DNA from: Syncephalis fuscata
Taxonomy: Eukaryota; Zoopagomycota; Zoopagomycetes; Zoopagales; Piptocephalidaceae
Length of the DNA stretch: 22,706 nt
Direction of reading: 5' to 3'
Assembly (NCBI GenBank): GCA_025786725.1
Contig: JAHLTZ010000141.1
Location: 1-22,706 of the forward strand
The notes under the pieces were generated by a model. That model made no database searches and was not told where the DNA came from. It saw only the letters and a program-made list of their open reading frames with translations. This document shows, piece after piece, positions 9,132 through 19,500 of this stretch. The position numbers and the translations under genes were made by a program. The first letter of the stretch is position 1, and every line of letters starts with the position of its first letter.

Positions 9132-9731
9132 GACTTACACATTCGCTCTGAGCCGCACAAAGCATCGTCATCTGCCTCAGCCAATACTTCTGTTAAGCAG
9201 CAAGTAGCTATTAGTTTTCATCCACATGTATCTGAAGTTTATTATTGTTGTGGACGCACTTTTAGCACATTGGAAGCAAAACGTGAACATATAAAAACAT
9301 CATGTTATTATCAAACACCATTAGAAAAAAAACCATGCCCTTATGAGCCGAGAACTATTAGATATGAATCTTACAAAGCATTGTCATACGCTTCAGCTAG
9401 TACTTCTGCTAAGCAAGCAATGTCTATTAATTCTCAGCCTGCCGCATCTAAAAACTTTTATTGTTGCGGGCTTGCTTTTAGTACATTAGCAGCAAAGCGG
9501 GAGCATATACGAAACTCTTATTATCATTCCATAATGAGTCAAGATCTATCTGCTCAAGAACAACAGATTTTAATGGATTTACTAAAATCCGATAATTTAG
9601 TAAATTCGCCGATGTTGCCACTGCCATCTTCTTCACCAAGAGCAACTAAATCTTGTTGCTCATGTGGAACGCGATTTTGTTTTTGGATCATTATTATTTT
9701 GGCTTCTATTTTTATTTGGATTAGAAAATAG
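9132..9731 (+). pseudogene. in-frame continuation of the RBR/zinc-finger gene beyond a single TAG
   Basis: The same frame is open for 199 codons after the TAG, to a TAG at 9729-9731. It repeats the pattern before the stop: a Ser/Lys/Gln spacer followed by CCGRTFSTLEAKREH, then a second spacer followed by CCGLAFSTLAAKREH. It ends in a Cys-rich CCSCGTRFC segment and a hydrophobic helix of about 14 residues capped by basic residues, like a tail anchor. No good splice donor and acceptor pair removes the TAG. It could be a decayed 3' end, stop-codon readthrough, a sequencing error, or a lost or gained stop allele. Confidence 0.7.
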
Positions 9732-10319
9732 CTATTATTGTTATAGTCTTAGTTTAAGGCATTCTTTTTTATCATATATGACACTTTAGTAAAGCTATAG
9801 TTAAATTTGTATGATAAATACAACACTATTTTATAAGTATGCACAGAGCTGTACTTTATTGATGCAAATAACTGTCTATATAGTATTTGCTGATATCAAT
9901 GGTTTAAATTAATTGGTTGTATGATTGCTGTCAAATGCTTGATAGAATTCAATATTGTGTAATATAACCAATTATAGGCTATTTGGAAATCAGGTGCTTT
10001 ATAATTATACTATCATCTCCATTGCACTGATAATATATAATCAGTATATAATATTTGTAATAATCTTAAATAGCAAACTTATTACAATGCAAAGCAATTA
10101 CATAAATATAATGTTATTGTATGTCTTAGTGCACAACAGATATATTTTTACCTATATTATACTAGCATTAGACAATAACCATCTTATTTATTAGTAAAGC
10201 TATAAGCCATCGTGTATATTTCTAGTATCATGCTATGTAATTGTGCTAGTAGTTACATGTTTATTTTGTAAATTGTTTGTTTGTTAATATATTTAAAACT
10301 TGTTAATATATATATATAT
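9732..10319. other. intergenic, very AT-rich
   Basis: No gene is supported. It contains a (TA)n run at about 10307-10319 next to the stop of the following minus-strand gene. The frame near 9955-10194 is an AT-driven run of Ile, Tyr and Asn codons. Confidence 0.5.
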
Positions 10320-10969
10320 TTACAGCCATAGCCCAAGTAATAAAATGCTACCTATAGCACACAAGTACGTCCAGGTCGTATGGTTTCTTGAATATTTATG
10401 GCTTCCACCACTTTTGGAAACGCTAGCAATCCGCGCGTCGTGTTCAACAGCACCTTTAGGATAATCAGGATCGTCAGCGTCATCTTCACTCGACTTGATG
10501 TAATCGATCACATAGTCAACAGATGATGTGTTTGTTGTAGGATTAAACAGAAGTAAACACGGAATTTCGGTTGTATTAGTGCGGACAAATTTGTTATACG
10601 ATCCAATACACTCAAATCTTTTGCCCATGTGTTCCTTATAGATGCAATCTGTATAGTTATAGCGTAGTAGCGTTTTTTGATCTTTGTCTGAAAGTGTTTT
10701 GTTATAATAGGTTTGGAATATTTTTTGCGGCAATATATAAGCCATAAGATTGCCACCATACGAAGTAATATATGTTTTTATGAATCCATAAGGCTGGTCC
10801 GCACACTGACCCCAGGTATGATTTGTTTGAATTTTTACATTTGGTATATCAGTAGCCTATATACAGCAAATATACATTTAATACAGCTGATTCAAAAACT
10901 TCTATTTATACATACCAAAATTGCTGGGACTGCCCATATAACACATAATAAAATGCGGAATAAATTCAT
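10320..10969 (-). CDS. predicted GPI-anchored glycoprotein A
   Basis: Two exons on the minus strand: 10969-10916 (18 codons) and 10856-10320, with a 59-bp GTATGT...TATAG intron, phase 0, giving 196 aa. Exon 1 is almost exactly the signal peptide (hydrophobic core FRILLCVIWAV). The mature part has C36, C89, C101 and C118, and about six N-glycosylation sequons (N30, N70, N85, N112, N127, N176). The C-terminus has a small-residue SGG region, then a hydrophobic end (residues about 183-196) with no charged tail, typical of GPI anchoring. It resembles glycoprotein B just upstream in exon structure, length and cysteine/sequon spacing. No family is recognised. A wall or plasma-membrane surface role is inferred. 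Confidence 0.75.
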
Positions 10970-11104
10970 ATTGCAATTAGTAATACTAAAATGCCGAATG
11001 CTAAGAAACAAATGAAAGAAGGATGATAAAATTCAATTGTTTGAACCTGTCATTAATAAAGTTACACGGCCTTTGCATTTTCATTGTTATTCTACTATTC
11101 ATTT

Positions 11105-11132
11105 GCTAAACCTTTGCCGCTAAACCTTTGCC
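11105..11132. repeat. 14-bp exact tandem duplication
   Basis: The string gctaaacctttgcc occurs twice head to tail, in the 240-bp gap between the two surface-glycoprotein genes and upstream of glycoprotein A. It could be a doubled regulatory site; no function is shown. Confidence 0.6.
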
Positions 11133-11209
11133 GTTCAATAATTACAAAACATTATAAACTGTGCAATTAAGACTATCATTATTATTATTTACAAATATTT
11201 ATATTGCTG

Positions 11210-11863
11210 TTAATATAAAGACGCTGTAGTCAAATCGCTAATTGCCAACAATATACTGGTAAATAGTATAGATGCTAGTGCTCGTGACATCCCTATTGGT
11301 CCTAGCGTAGTAGGTGCCATATTTCTGGCCAATACATGTTCCTGTGACATTGCAGTACTAGTCATATTGCTGCAAGTGTAATTCAGTGAGACTACGGCCT
11401 GCAGAGTAGTAGAACGATTGTCCAGTACTAAACAAGCGGGACTAAACTCATTAAGTAAAAGAGTTGGCCCAATAGTGCAATTGTATATAGCTATGCCAGG
11501 ACCGCCGACACAAGAGGTAATGGGGTCATACTTGATATCTTTTATGACCTTGTCAGTAAACTCGGAGTATGTTTTGTTGGGTATTTCTATTCCTAGTTGA
11601 CCGCACGGCAATGCGTAGACACCGTTCAGCATACCAAGTTCAAGATTAGTATATACCGAAATGGAACTACATGTAGTGCCTGTAGTAATAACATGCACAG
11701 ATCCAGGCGGTATATACTCTTTATTCGTCAGTACTCTTTGTTGGTATGATATCTATGACGCCATTAAGCCAGTTGATAAGCTGTGCAATAAGTATTAAGT
11801 AAACGAATCGCAGCTTACCTGGACATTCAATAAACAAACAAACAGCAAACTTATCCAAAACAT
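11210..11863 (-). CDS. predicted GPI-anchored or membrane glycoprotein B
   Basis: Two exons on the minus strand: 11863-11819 (15 codons) and 11752-11210, with a 66-bp GTAAGC...ATAG intron, phase 0, giving 195 aa. Exon 1 is the core of a signal peptide (FWISLLFVCLL). The mature part has C43, C65, C96, C107, C122 and C142, and sequons at N74, N106, N127, N139 and N144. The C-terminus has a hydrophobic stretch (about 173-186) followed by nine mostly polar residues, so GPI anchoring is less clear than in A. Alignment with A keeps C-x(~20)-[YA]x[LP]P, an NKT sequon, two mid cysteines and a late [PA]CL[LV]L[FD]N motif. It is probably an old tandem paralogue. Function unknown; surface location inferred. 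Confidence 0.7.
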
Positions 11864-12971
11864 GCTTAATAGCTATTCAACTTGAATTTAAATGCTTAAA
11901 TATAGATGCTATAATGCAGATGCTAATAATGCAAATGATTCAAATGCAGATGTCAAAGTGTAGAATAATATAATATTCTTGATAAACAACGGCCTATCTG
12001 GCCTTTTGTATCTAAAGCGACTAAAAATAGTACGATTGTCCAAAATGCCTTGAATAAAGCATGGCACGGTAAATAATCATCCGCTCAATGTGGTAGTCAG
12101 GGACATGCATAGCTAATAGACGCATGCCAATGTTATACTACCGTTATTATGGCTGCTTTCATTGTTATTGCAGCCACAGTAATAACAGCAACACTAGCAG
12201 TAGCAACAACAACAACAACAATAGGCATAACAGCAATAGTATCGTTATGTCTACTACAGTCGTTGATATTATACATAGCCCCTACATTGTTACGATAGCG
12301 GCTGTTTTGCTTTATTCGTCTCCTTTTCATTATTCATCCTTTTAAAGCCAGGTTAATTATTCTAGACGCCGAGCACCTGCTTTTACAACACATCTAAAAC
12401 GCGTAACCGTCGCTATCTATAGAGCAATATCTGTCCTAGAAGATTCGCCCCAACGGCACAACGGCACAACCATCCATTCCAAGGTTTGATGAGCGCCAAG
12501 GTGGCCATACACACCACACACACACAACTCAATATACTATCCTACTAATTCTCATGCATTATCCGCATGCTCTACACAGTCAAATAGGTAAGTGCTTCTA
12601 GATGGCCGTATGACAGCAGCAGCTAAACACGCGGGGCAAATATGGGAAGACGGCGTTCACTATTTTTGCCGCGTGACTTCTAGCTTGGATGCAAAGAAAG
12701 AGGCATGCTCAGTGTCTCACGCTCCACAGTCAATACTCCTTATTCACTTCTTTCTTTTTACTGTTTTCGGTGGTTTAGACGCTACGTTGTGTGGCATGTC
12801 CACCTGCTGTTTCATAATTCCTTTTCATTAAATTCGTTTATTATCGTTCATTTTAGCAGTGCTAGAGAAACCACTCTAGACGCGCAATAATCAATGCCAA
12901 CGCCACTACTTGTTACATCACACTGACGCTATTTTACTTTATTAGTATAACTGCCATTGTCGTTCTACAAT
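11864..12971. other. intergenic and 5' region of the 12972 gene
   Basis: Contains a (caa)n microsatellite near 12206-12222, a doubled cacaacgg near 12453-12467, an ACGCGT hexamer at about 12398, and a pyrimidine-rich tract near 12735-12770. The stretch 12590-12720 has balanced composition and a short open frame without ATG-anchored or domain support; it may be the 5' UTR of the next gene. Confidence 0.4.
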
Positions 12972-15105
12972 ATGGCCAATGCCAAACTCAATCCACTTCA
13001 TCTACGCCTAGGCGGCACGCCGTTACCAAGGCCGCGCTTTCGCCTGCGTAGACAAACGTCAGAACCGTCGTTAAAAGAACGCAGTGCATTTGCCGCCATG
13101 GCGGGTCTGACGGCCACCCTTACTGGCCGCAAAGAGGACGGGTCAACCATGATGTCCAAAGACATTCAAGGCGCTGGAGAACGAGCTGAGCTTACTAGGG
13201 AAAACCTTATATTACATACAAGCTTGGTAAATATCATATTCAGTTGAATACACTATGTACAATTACTAATCGTTCATGGATCATTCCTTTATTTAGCTAC
13301 CACCAGTTAATCCAGAAACTACGTTTGAGCGTTGCTTACGCTATGTACGCGATGTACACGAAAAGACACATAAGCATGGCCGAGGATCACCGGTCGACGC
13401 TGGCACTTCCCAGGGCGCGTCTGTTGTAGTCCATCGTTCAGACAATGAAAAGCGTGGAGGAGAGCATATAGACGGTGAAAGTAAAAGCAAATCTAAAGAG
13501 CTACAAAAACGACTCCGAAAATGGAAATCCAGTACTCGTAAAGAGAAGAAGGAAAAGAAGGAAAAGAAAAAGAAACGCAAGGAAAAGACGCTGTCACGAT
13601 TGGTTATTCCTACAGAAGTACCATTGCCAGCTTCACCAATGGAACAATCACCTAAATCAATTAAGAATGATATTGATCAATACCATCAGCAACAAGAACA
13701 AGAACAAGAACAGCAAGAGCAGTCACAAAAGAAGAATGGAAATGAAGCGGAGGATACACTCACTCCTGTAACTCCGCCAAAATCACCACCTACTGCATCT
13801 CGACCTGGCTTAAACCGACGACATACAGTAATGCCAAGTGCATCCTGGTCCCATGCTTCTTGGTCCCAATCGGCCTTCAGACAATGGAGTTCATTCTGGC
13901 AGGATCTAAAGGATGAGTTAAAAGATGCTGCTCATATAGGAGGTGCAGGTGCAGATGGATTTAAAAATATACGTCGTAAACATCATTCTGGCGATATGAA
14001 AAAGAAGTCTGATAAGGATTATAGTCCTGATGGTATGGATACCAATAGGAGAAAGCCACCTACCCGTCGTTTATCAATTAATGTGCCTGTGGATAATAGT
14101 CGAGTATTAACACAGCAAACACTATTGCAAGGTAATGGCTTGAGTATGATAAGAGGATCGGCAAATGATGTGAATGACGCTGAAGATGACATAATGTCCA
14201 ATCTATTGTCACCTCGTACTACATTGGCGGTGTTTGGTGATATGCCACATAGTTCGCATATAGATAGCTCGCCTTCAGTTTCACGAGCACGTACACCTTT
14301 ACCAAGACCAGATACAGCAATGCAGCAATCTCGTGAGCCATATGTATCACAGTCATCGTTTTCTTTTGGTTCAGCGAGTGACGCTATAAGTAGCTCGAGT
14401 AGTAGCAGCAGCAGTAGCAGCAGTAGTTCAGGTAGCTCTTCCAATGAGAACTCATCTGAACGTCGACGTCTTCATCCGCTTACTTCACTCTTCCGTGAAA
14501 GAAGCCGATCTCGGCAACCAAGTCAAGAGGATGAAGACAAAGAAGATGAAGAAGTTGAGTATGATCCAACTAGAAACGAACTTGAAGTGCCTTACGCTAC
14601 TAATACGGGTAAAGCTTCAAATCGTGCTTCTAAACAACGATTGCGTAATATGGCACGCAAGGTGGGTCATGTATTCCGTCGTGGTAAAAGCGGACAACGC
14701 CATGCTGCGCGCGATGAAGATGGTAGTCAAGGTGGCAGCGATGATAGTATTGAAGATGGTGGCAATGGCCAAGCAAGCGATCAAAGTGAAGGCCTACCGA
14801 ATAGAGGCGATATAGGCGCTGAATTCACCGCTGCTATGGATGGTCTACAAATATCGAACATACCCGTATGTCGAGTAGATGGACCGAATGGCGAGCCAGT
14901 ACTATCTTCGTCACCGGTAGCTGAAACACATAAGAAGAACTGGCTATATCAGCGTAGTGGTAGTAGCGGACTAATTGACCATCTACATACGCGCAGTGCC
15001 GACTACAAGACAAATTCAAAGCATCGACGGGACCTGTCTTGCGATCAACCGCCTACACAAGCCTCTTCAGTAAGCGGTGATCAGCTATGGGGTGTTAAAG
15101 TTTAG
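12972..15105 (+). CDS. large disordered basic/Ser-rich protein, 687 aa
   Basis: Two exons: 12972-13226 and 13297-15105, with a 70-bp GTAAAT...TTTAG intron containing a TACTAAT branch-point-like site, phase 0. I chose the ATG at 12972 as the first in-frame ATG. No recognised domain. Visible features: a basic N-terminus (PRFRLRRQTSEPS), a Lys/Arg/Glu-rich block at about residues 147-185, a Gln/Glu run at about 215-230, Pro-rich stretches, a poly-Ser run at about 452-470, acidic Glu/Asp runs at about 495-510, and a second basic patch (RNMARKVGHVFRRGK). Several RRxS/T sites of the basophilic-kinase (PKA-like) type occur, including RRQT, RRHT and RRLS. It could be a regulatory phosphoprotein or scaffold; this is inference. 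No signal peptide or membrane segment. Confidence 0.7.
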
Positions 15106-15799
15106 CATGTTTATCATTCGTATTATTATTATTATTATTATGACCATTATATCTTATCATTTATCATTTGTTTCTATTATTTCAGCACATATCAGTTTCC
15201 TAAAGTTTTGTAAAGAGTTATTACTCATCCACAAATAAAAGGAATTATGATAATTTTCCTTTTTTAAATAAAATATAGAAAATATATGTCAATGGCTGGC
15301 TGATGTTTACTTTAATCCTCCCTGGAGCAGTAAATCTTTTTACGCAATCGATTGCAATGATTTAAATAGTTGACAAATTGATTGGATTAATTTGTGTTTA
15401 AATCATCATTCACAATAAACACTGTTGCTTATATACTGAATATAATGTTTAAAGTTTAACTGTCAATTGTAATATCATGTTTTATAATAATGACATTTGC
15501 TTATGCATTGATATCCATCCCTCTTATTTTACTGTTGACATTATTCTATTAGTATACTTGTTTTTATGCAATTGATTTTCATTTTTTGTTTTATTCTACT
15601 ATTTAAACAACTCTTCCATTTGTATTTCAATTTGTTCATAGTCTTTTTATGTACAGTGTTATTCAATTTATGATTGTATATATTACATTATTTATTAATT
15701 AAATAAAGATAATAGTTTTATAGTAAACAATTTATTAGGCATTTAATGTGGTTTGTGCCAAATGACTATTTTTAATAACATTCGCGCAACTGAACTACA
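15106..15799. other. intergenic, 3' flank of the 12972 gene
   Basis: An AATAAA-like signal at about 15233 follows the stop by about 130 bp. The rest is AT-rich with no supported gene. Confidence 0.45.
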
Positions 15800-15834
15800 C
15801 ATTCGTTCTATTGAACATGGGACAAGTGGTGAGT
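15800..15834 (+). repeat. dispersed ~45-bp motif, copy a (left part)
   Basis: Reads cattcgttctattgaacatgg followed by a gtggtgag block. It matches copy b at 15905 and the reverse complement of 22501-22545. Confidence 0.55.
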
Positions 15835-15904
15835 TTTATTTAATCATCCCATCATCACACTTATTGTTTGCTTGGTGGTCAAATGAGTACAATCAATAAC
15901 ATCC

Positions 15905-15944
15905 AATCTATTGAACATGATAATGGGTGGTGAGCGACATCAGT
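15905..15944 (+). repeat. dispersed ~45-bp motif, copy b
   Basis: Contains tctattgaacatg, then gggtggtgag, then gacatcagt. It lies about 102 bp after copy a. Its right half matches the inverted copy at 22501 better than copy a does. Confidence 0.6.
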
Positions 15945-15959
15945 CATCAAATACTCATC

Positions 15960-16378
15960 ATTGTAGATTCATTATCCAGTATGCATATATCCTCTATTCA
16001 CCTATGTCATTCCTATTCTATTTCATGATACTATATATTATTCTACGATATACTAAATACATTCTATTGTTTATGTGCTTCAATATACTCCACCTATTGT
16101 ACCCATTGCGCTATACACACTATACCTTCGACATCGTTTTATATACTTTCTTACCGTACATTTGTCATTCTATATACTATTCTATATTCATTAAGTCATT
16201 TTGTATCAAAAACTACATTTATTTTTGTTCTAGCTTTATTATTTATAAATGTCAACTAATTCCGCTCATTGCTCATGCATATATGCTCAATAACTTGAAC
16301 ATTGCTAATCTCGTTCAATATTGTATAATCATTATAATGTTTATCATTCCTTATATATTGACTATACGTTGTCTATAA
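15960..16378. other. G-depleted tract with a hydrophobic open frame
   Basis: The plus strand is strikingly poor in G and rich in T, A and C, with many ATTCTA/TATACT strings. This creates a plus-strand open frame (15911-16378, 155 codons) dominated by Ile, Tyr, Leu, Phe and Cys. I regard the frame as a by-product of composition, not a gene; a polytopic membrane peptide cannot be excluded. Confidence 0.4.
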
Positions 16379-17613
16379 CCGTTGTCGGTATAGTTTTAAC
16401 TCTTTTATTAATAAAAATTGACATATCATACTTATTTTGTTCATCAAGTTATATTGTTATAACAAATATGAATATGAACAGTTGTTTTTATTAAAATACT
16501 GTTAATAAATTGATTTAAATAAAAAATATAACATACTATTTGATTTCTTTGAAACACTTGAAGCCGATTATCGTTATTGTTGTTGTTTGCCATATGTAAA
16601 AAGATTGATCGAATATTAATAGAAGCCATATGATTGCAATTCCATATCGTTCTGTATTTGTTGTTGTTGCATCTATGTACAGCATGTAGATTACATCTAA
16701 ATAGTATCTTCTATTTTTTAATATTCTACTGTTGCATTTTGGGCATATTTGTGATGTAAGACCAAAATTAATATAATTATTATAAATGTCGTTTATTAAA
16801 CAGCCACTTCCTCTATAGCCAATCTGACTAAATAAATGGCATTTGAACAGTTAATATCATAATGACAATGTATATATATTAAGCAATAATAAAAATAACT
16901 GATTGATTACATTATTATACTGACAATTACACATGAATTAATTAATGTTGGATGCAATATTATACATATTATAGTAATGAATAGTGTTTAATTGTAACTA
17001 AAAGTATTAAGAAAAAGGGAGTGAAATAAGTAAATAGAAATGTTAAAGTCAAAGTAAAATAGCTCCGTTTATTTGATCAATATAGTGCATTTGCCATTCA
17101 AATCAGTAAGTAATACAAATTGCTAATACATATTTGATTTAACATACTAAAATGCTATCTATTAATTAAAATATTCTATTTGTAATGCTTATTAACATAC
17201 ATTACATCATAGTATTCTATGTTCTATTTGTTTTTAATAGCTTTATTGATTATAAATTGCTCTTTTTTCATAAACATCATTTTGTCAATCAATACACATA
17301 TTGTATACTTTATTCTATTAGCACTTTGAAATAGCTACTTTATACTAGATTGTCCGCATACTATGTTAATGATAGATAAATCTGCTTAATTGTTATTAAA
17401 ACTTCATTTTTATACTGTTTGTCATATATCCATATGTTTTTTAAATGCATTGCTTTTGTTTGTACATGTCTATAATTACGATGTAATTGTGTGTCAATCA
17501 ACTCTATGGTCTGCTACGCAATTTCTAATGTAGTTTATAAAAACTGCTATAGTTATTCCCATTTTAAACTTATTTTATTTTAGCACGTTCTACAGTTAAG
17601 CGTATTGTTAATT
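16379..17613. other. intergenic, AT-rich
   Basis: No gene, RNA or repeat is supported. An AATAAA-like signal for the BAR gene reads on the minus strand at about 17572-17578. Confidence 0.5.
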
Positions 17614-18747
17614 TTAGCTTAAGCCACAAATACTTAATTCACGCATCTCTTGTATTATCTGAGAAAGTTCACTGTCGTTCTGTCTTAACTCAGTATTACC
17701 AGAGGCGGTTGGCATTTGTAGCGTTTGCAACCGCTCATATGATTCGCTTGAAAAACGGTGCTGTAACTTGACAAGTGCCTCGAAAGAAGGGTCGAGATAA
17801 GGAACACGCAAGTCTACCAGCTTTGGAAGTTCCGCGCTTAGTTGTGTATTTAATGCATCATATACTTCTTGCGATTGGCGCATATGCATCTCCGCCTATA
17901 TAGTTTTGGGATTAAATCAAACGATTGATAGACTAAATACTAATACTTACACGAGGGAGTTTTGACGGATCATCGCTGGGTTTCTCTGTTAGTTTACGAA
18001 CTTTAGCACGAGCTGAATCATAGTCTAACAGCTTATTATGACGCTTGCGCACTGCTTCATTGACTTCAGGAAATAAGGCGCAATATCTTCCAATGGGATC
18101 AAGTACCGTTTCCCGACATTGCTCATCCTATTTAGTGCAGTTTAGTTATTTGTCACGTATTGGATAGTATTCAAACTACGCACCACATCGACACGAAGTG
18201 ACTGGTCCAGCTCATTCATTACGGCCTTATAGCGAGCGGCCGATCCGCCTAATTCGGTGTCTTGGCTGCTTTCCAGAAACTGTGCCACTGTATTTGCTAT
18301 GTGCATCTGTGAATTACTCAGTGCTGTGCACGTTAGATACAATGCTTTTGGCATACTCTTTAAATAAATCTACTTACAACGCAAAGAATCAAGGTAGCCT
18401 TTGGCATCCTTATGCAGTTTATCCATCTTGTTTTCCATTCTATATGAATGATACCAGCAATAGAATAATGAGCTTCAGTAGTTATCATAACGCTTATCTT
18501 ACGCTCGATAACGGTCTTCAATATCGGAAAACTCCCGGTCAATCGTCTTATCTACATGACCGGTACGTTGCATAAGCTATAAGTTAAACTAATTGTTAGC
18601 AATGTGGTTGGCTACCTATATCCTAATTACCGAAGTACCCGCTCGATTCACTGATTTGACAAAGCCTGCCCTGTAGTAGCAGTCGCGTTATTATTTCTGT
18701 TATTAGTATAGACATGTTGCAAGTGTTGTAGAAGCTTACCAACTCAT
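17614..18747 (-). CDS. hob3: BAR-domain protein, Rvs161/Hob3 orthologue
   Basis: Seven exons on the minus strand: 18747-18740, 18670-18631, 18576-18503, 18439-18378, 18323-18184, 18127-17951 and 17895-17614. Introns are 69, 54, 63, 54, 56 and 55 bp. The joined frame is open for 260 aa, against 265 in yeast Rvs161. It starts MSWAGFVKSVNRAG, like the family. Diagnostic motifs are KGYLDSLR, TVLDPIGRY (115-123), HNKLLDYDSARAKVRKL, KLPRAE, ELPKLVDLRVPYLDPSFEAL (about 189-208) and a C-terminal MRELSICGL. The family forms crescent BAR dimers that curve membranes at endocytic actin patches and act in cell polarity with Cdc42 and in cell fusion; it is cytosolic or membrane-peripheral. The only uncertain junction is the donor after residue 108 (GTGCGT). 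No signs of decay. Confidence 0.93.
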
Positions 18748-19500
18748 GATGACTGTGATTTTATGAATGAAATATTAAAATGTTTGAATTGCAGGCAAGA
18801 AAGTGTTGTAGTTGGTGAACAGGCAAAAGAGAGAATGCATCACAAGACTTGAAACTATGGCATGTTTCAGGTCAAACATGTGTTACAATCATGTCGGTTT
18901 TACGCATTCGCTACCTAGAACATGCACAGGAACAACTAAAACAACACCCGAGTAATCACAATAGATTTTACAATGTTGGTTCGAAAAATATTGCTTGCAG
19001 TAAACTATATTATTTAGTATTTGGCTAAATGATTGTTTGATAGATACTATAGCTATAATAAATATCAGATCAATATCAGATAAACTGTCAGAGACAGGTG
19101 CCTGACGGGAATAAATATAGATGAAGCTAAAATATTGAGTTAATTATGTGTTTGTAAATCATTATTCTAATATGTTAACAGCGATGTAATAGAATTACAT
19201 TAATCCTTGAAACGACTCAGTCTCCTATAAATCGCTTTTTACATTGCATATTTTCTATTTGATAAAATTTGTAACAATGATATTGCCATTTATGAATATC
19301 TATTCAGTCCAAGAGCTATTGTCAATTGACATAAGTAACAAAGTTGTATGGTGATACTTTAACTGATTAAATAAAAAGTCATCATTTTTAATCTAAACAA
19401 TGTCGCGTATGACACACGACACTGTTTTGTTATGCATTTGCAATCTTAGTGCCTACTATAATTACCAGGTTCATCAATAAAAGTATTATCGTTTTTTAAA
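18748..19500. other. intergenic, upstream of the BAR gene
   Basis: Promoter side of the BAR gene. An imperfect palindrome gtcgcgt/acacgac lies near 19403-19421 and a short hairpin (tgtaatagaattaca) near 19185-19199. No gene is supported. Confidence 0.4.

Noticed and set aside
9955-10194. 79-codon plus-strand frame
   Set aside because: Composed of Ile, Tyr, Asn and Leu codons expected from AT-rich DNA; no start or domain support.
11105-11132. Telomere-like repeat (CTAAACC units)
   Set aside because: Only two 14-bp units, interior to a gene pair; not a telomeric array.
12592-12831. Possible upstream coding exon of the 12972 gene
   Set aside because: No splice pair joins it in frame to the ATG at 12972 and no homology is visible; 5' UTR is more likely.
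15911-16378. 155-codon hydrophobic plus-strand frame as a membrane protein gene
   Set aside because: Its amino-acid content follows the G-poor composition, and it begins inside a dispersed repeat. Left as a composition finding.
18142-18354. A start codon at 18354 for the BAR gene exon
   Set aside because: Alignment and phase show the exon begins at 18323 after a 54-bp intron with a CTAAC branch site. The apparent start lies inside that intron.
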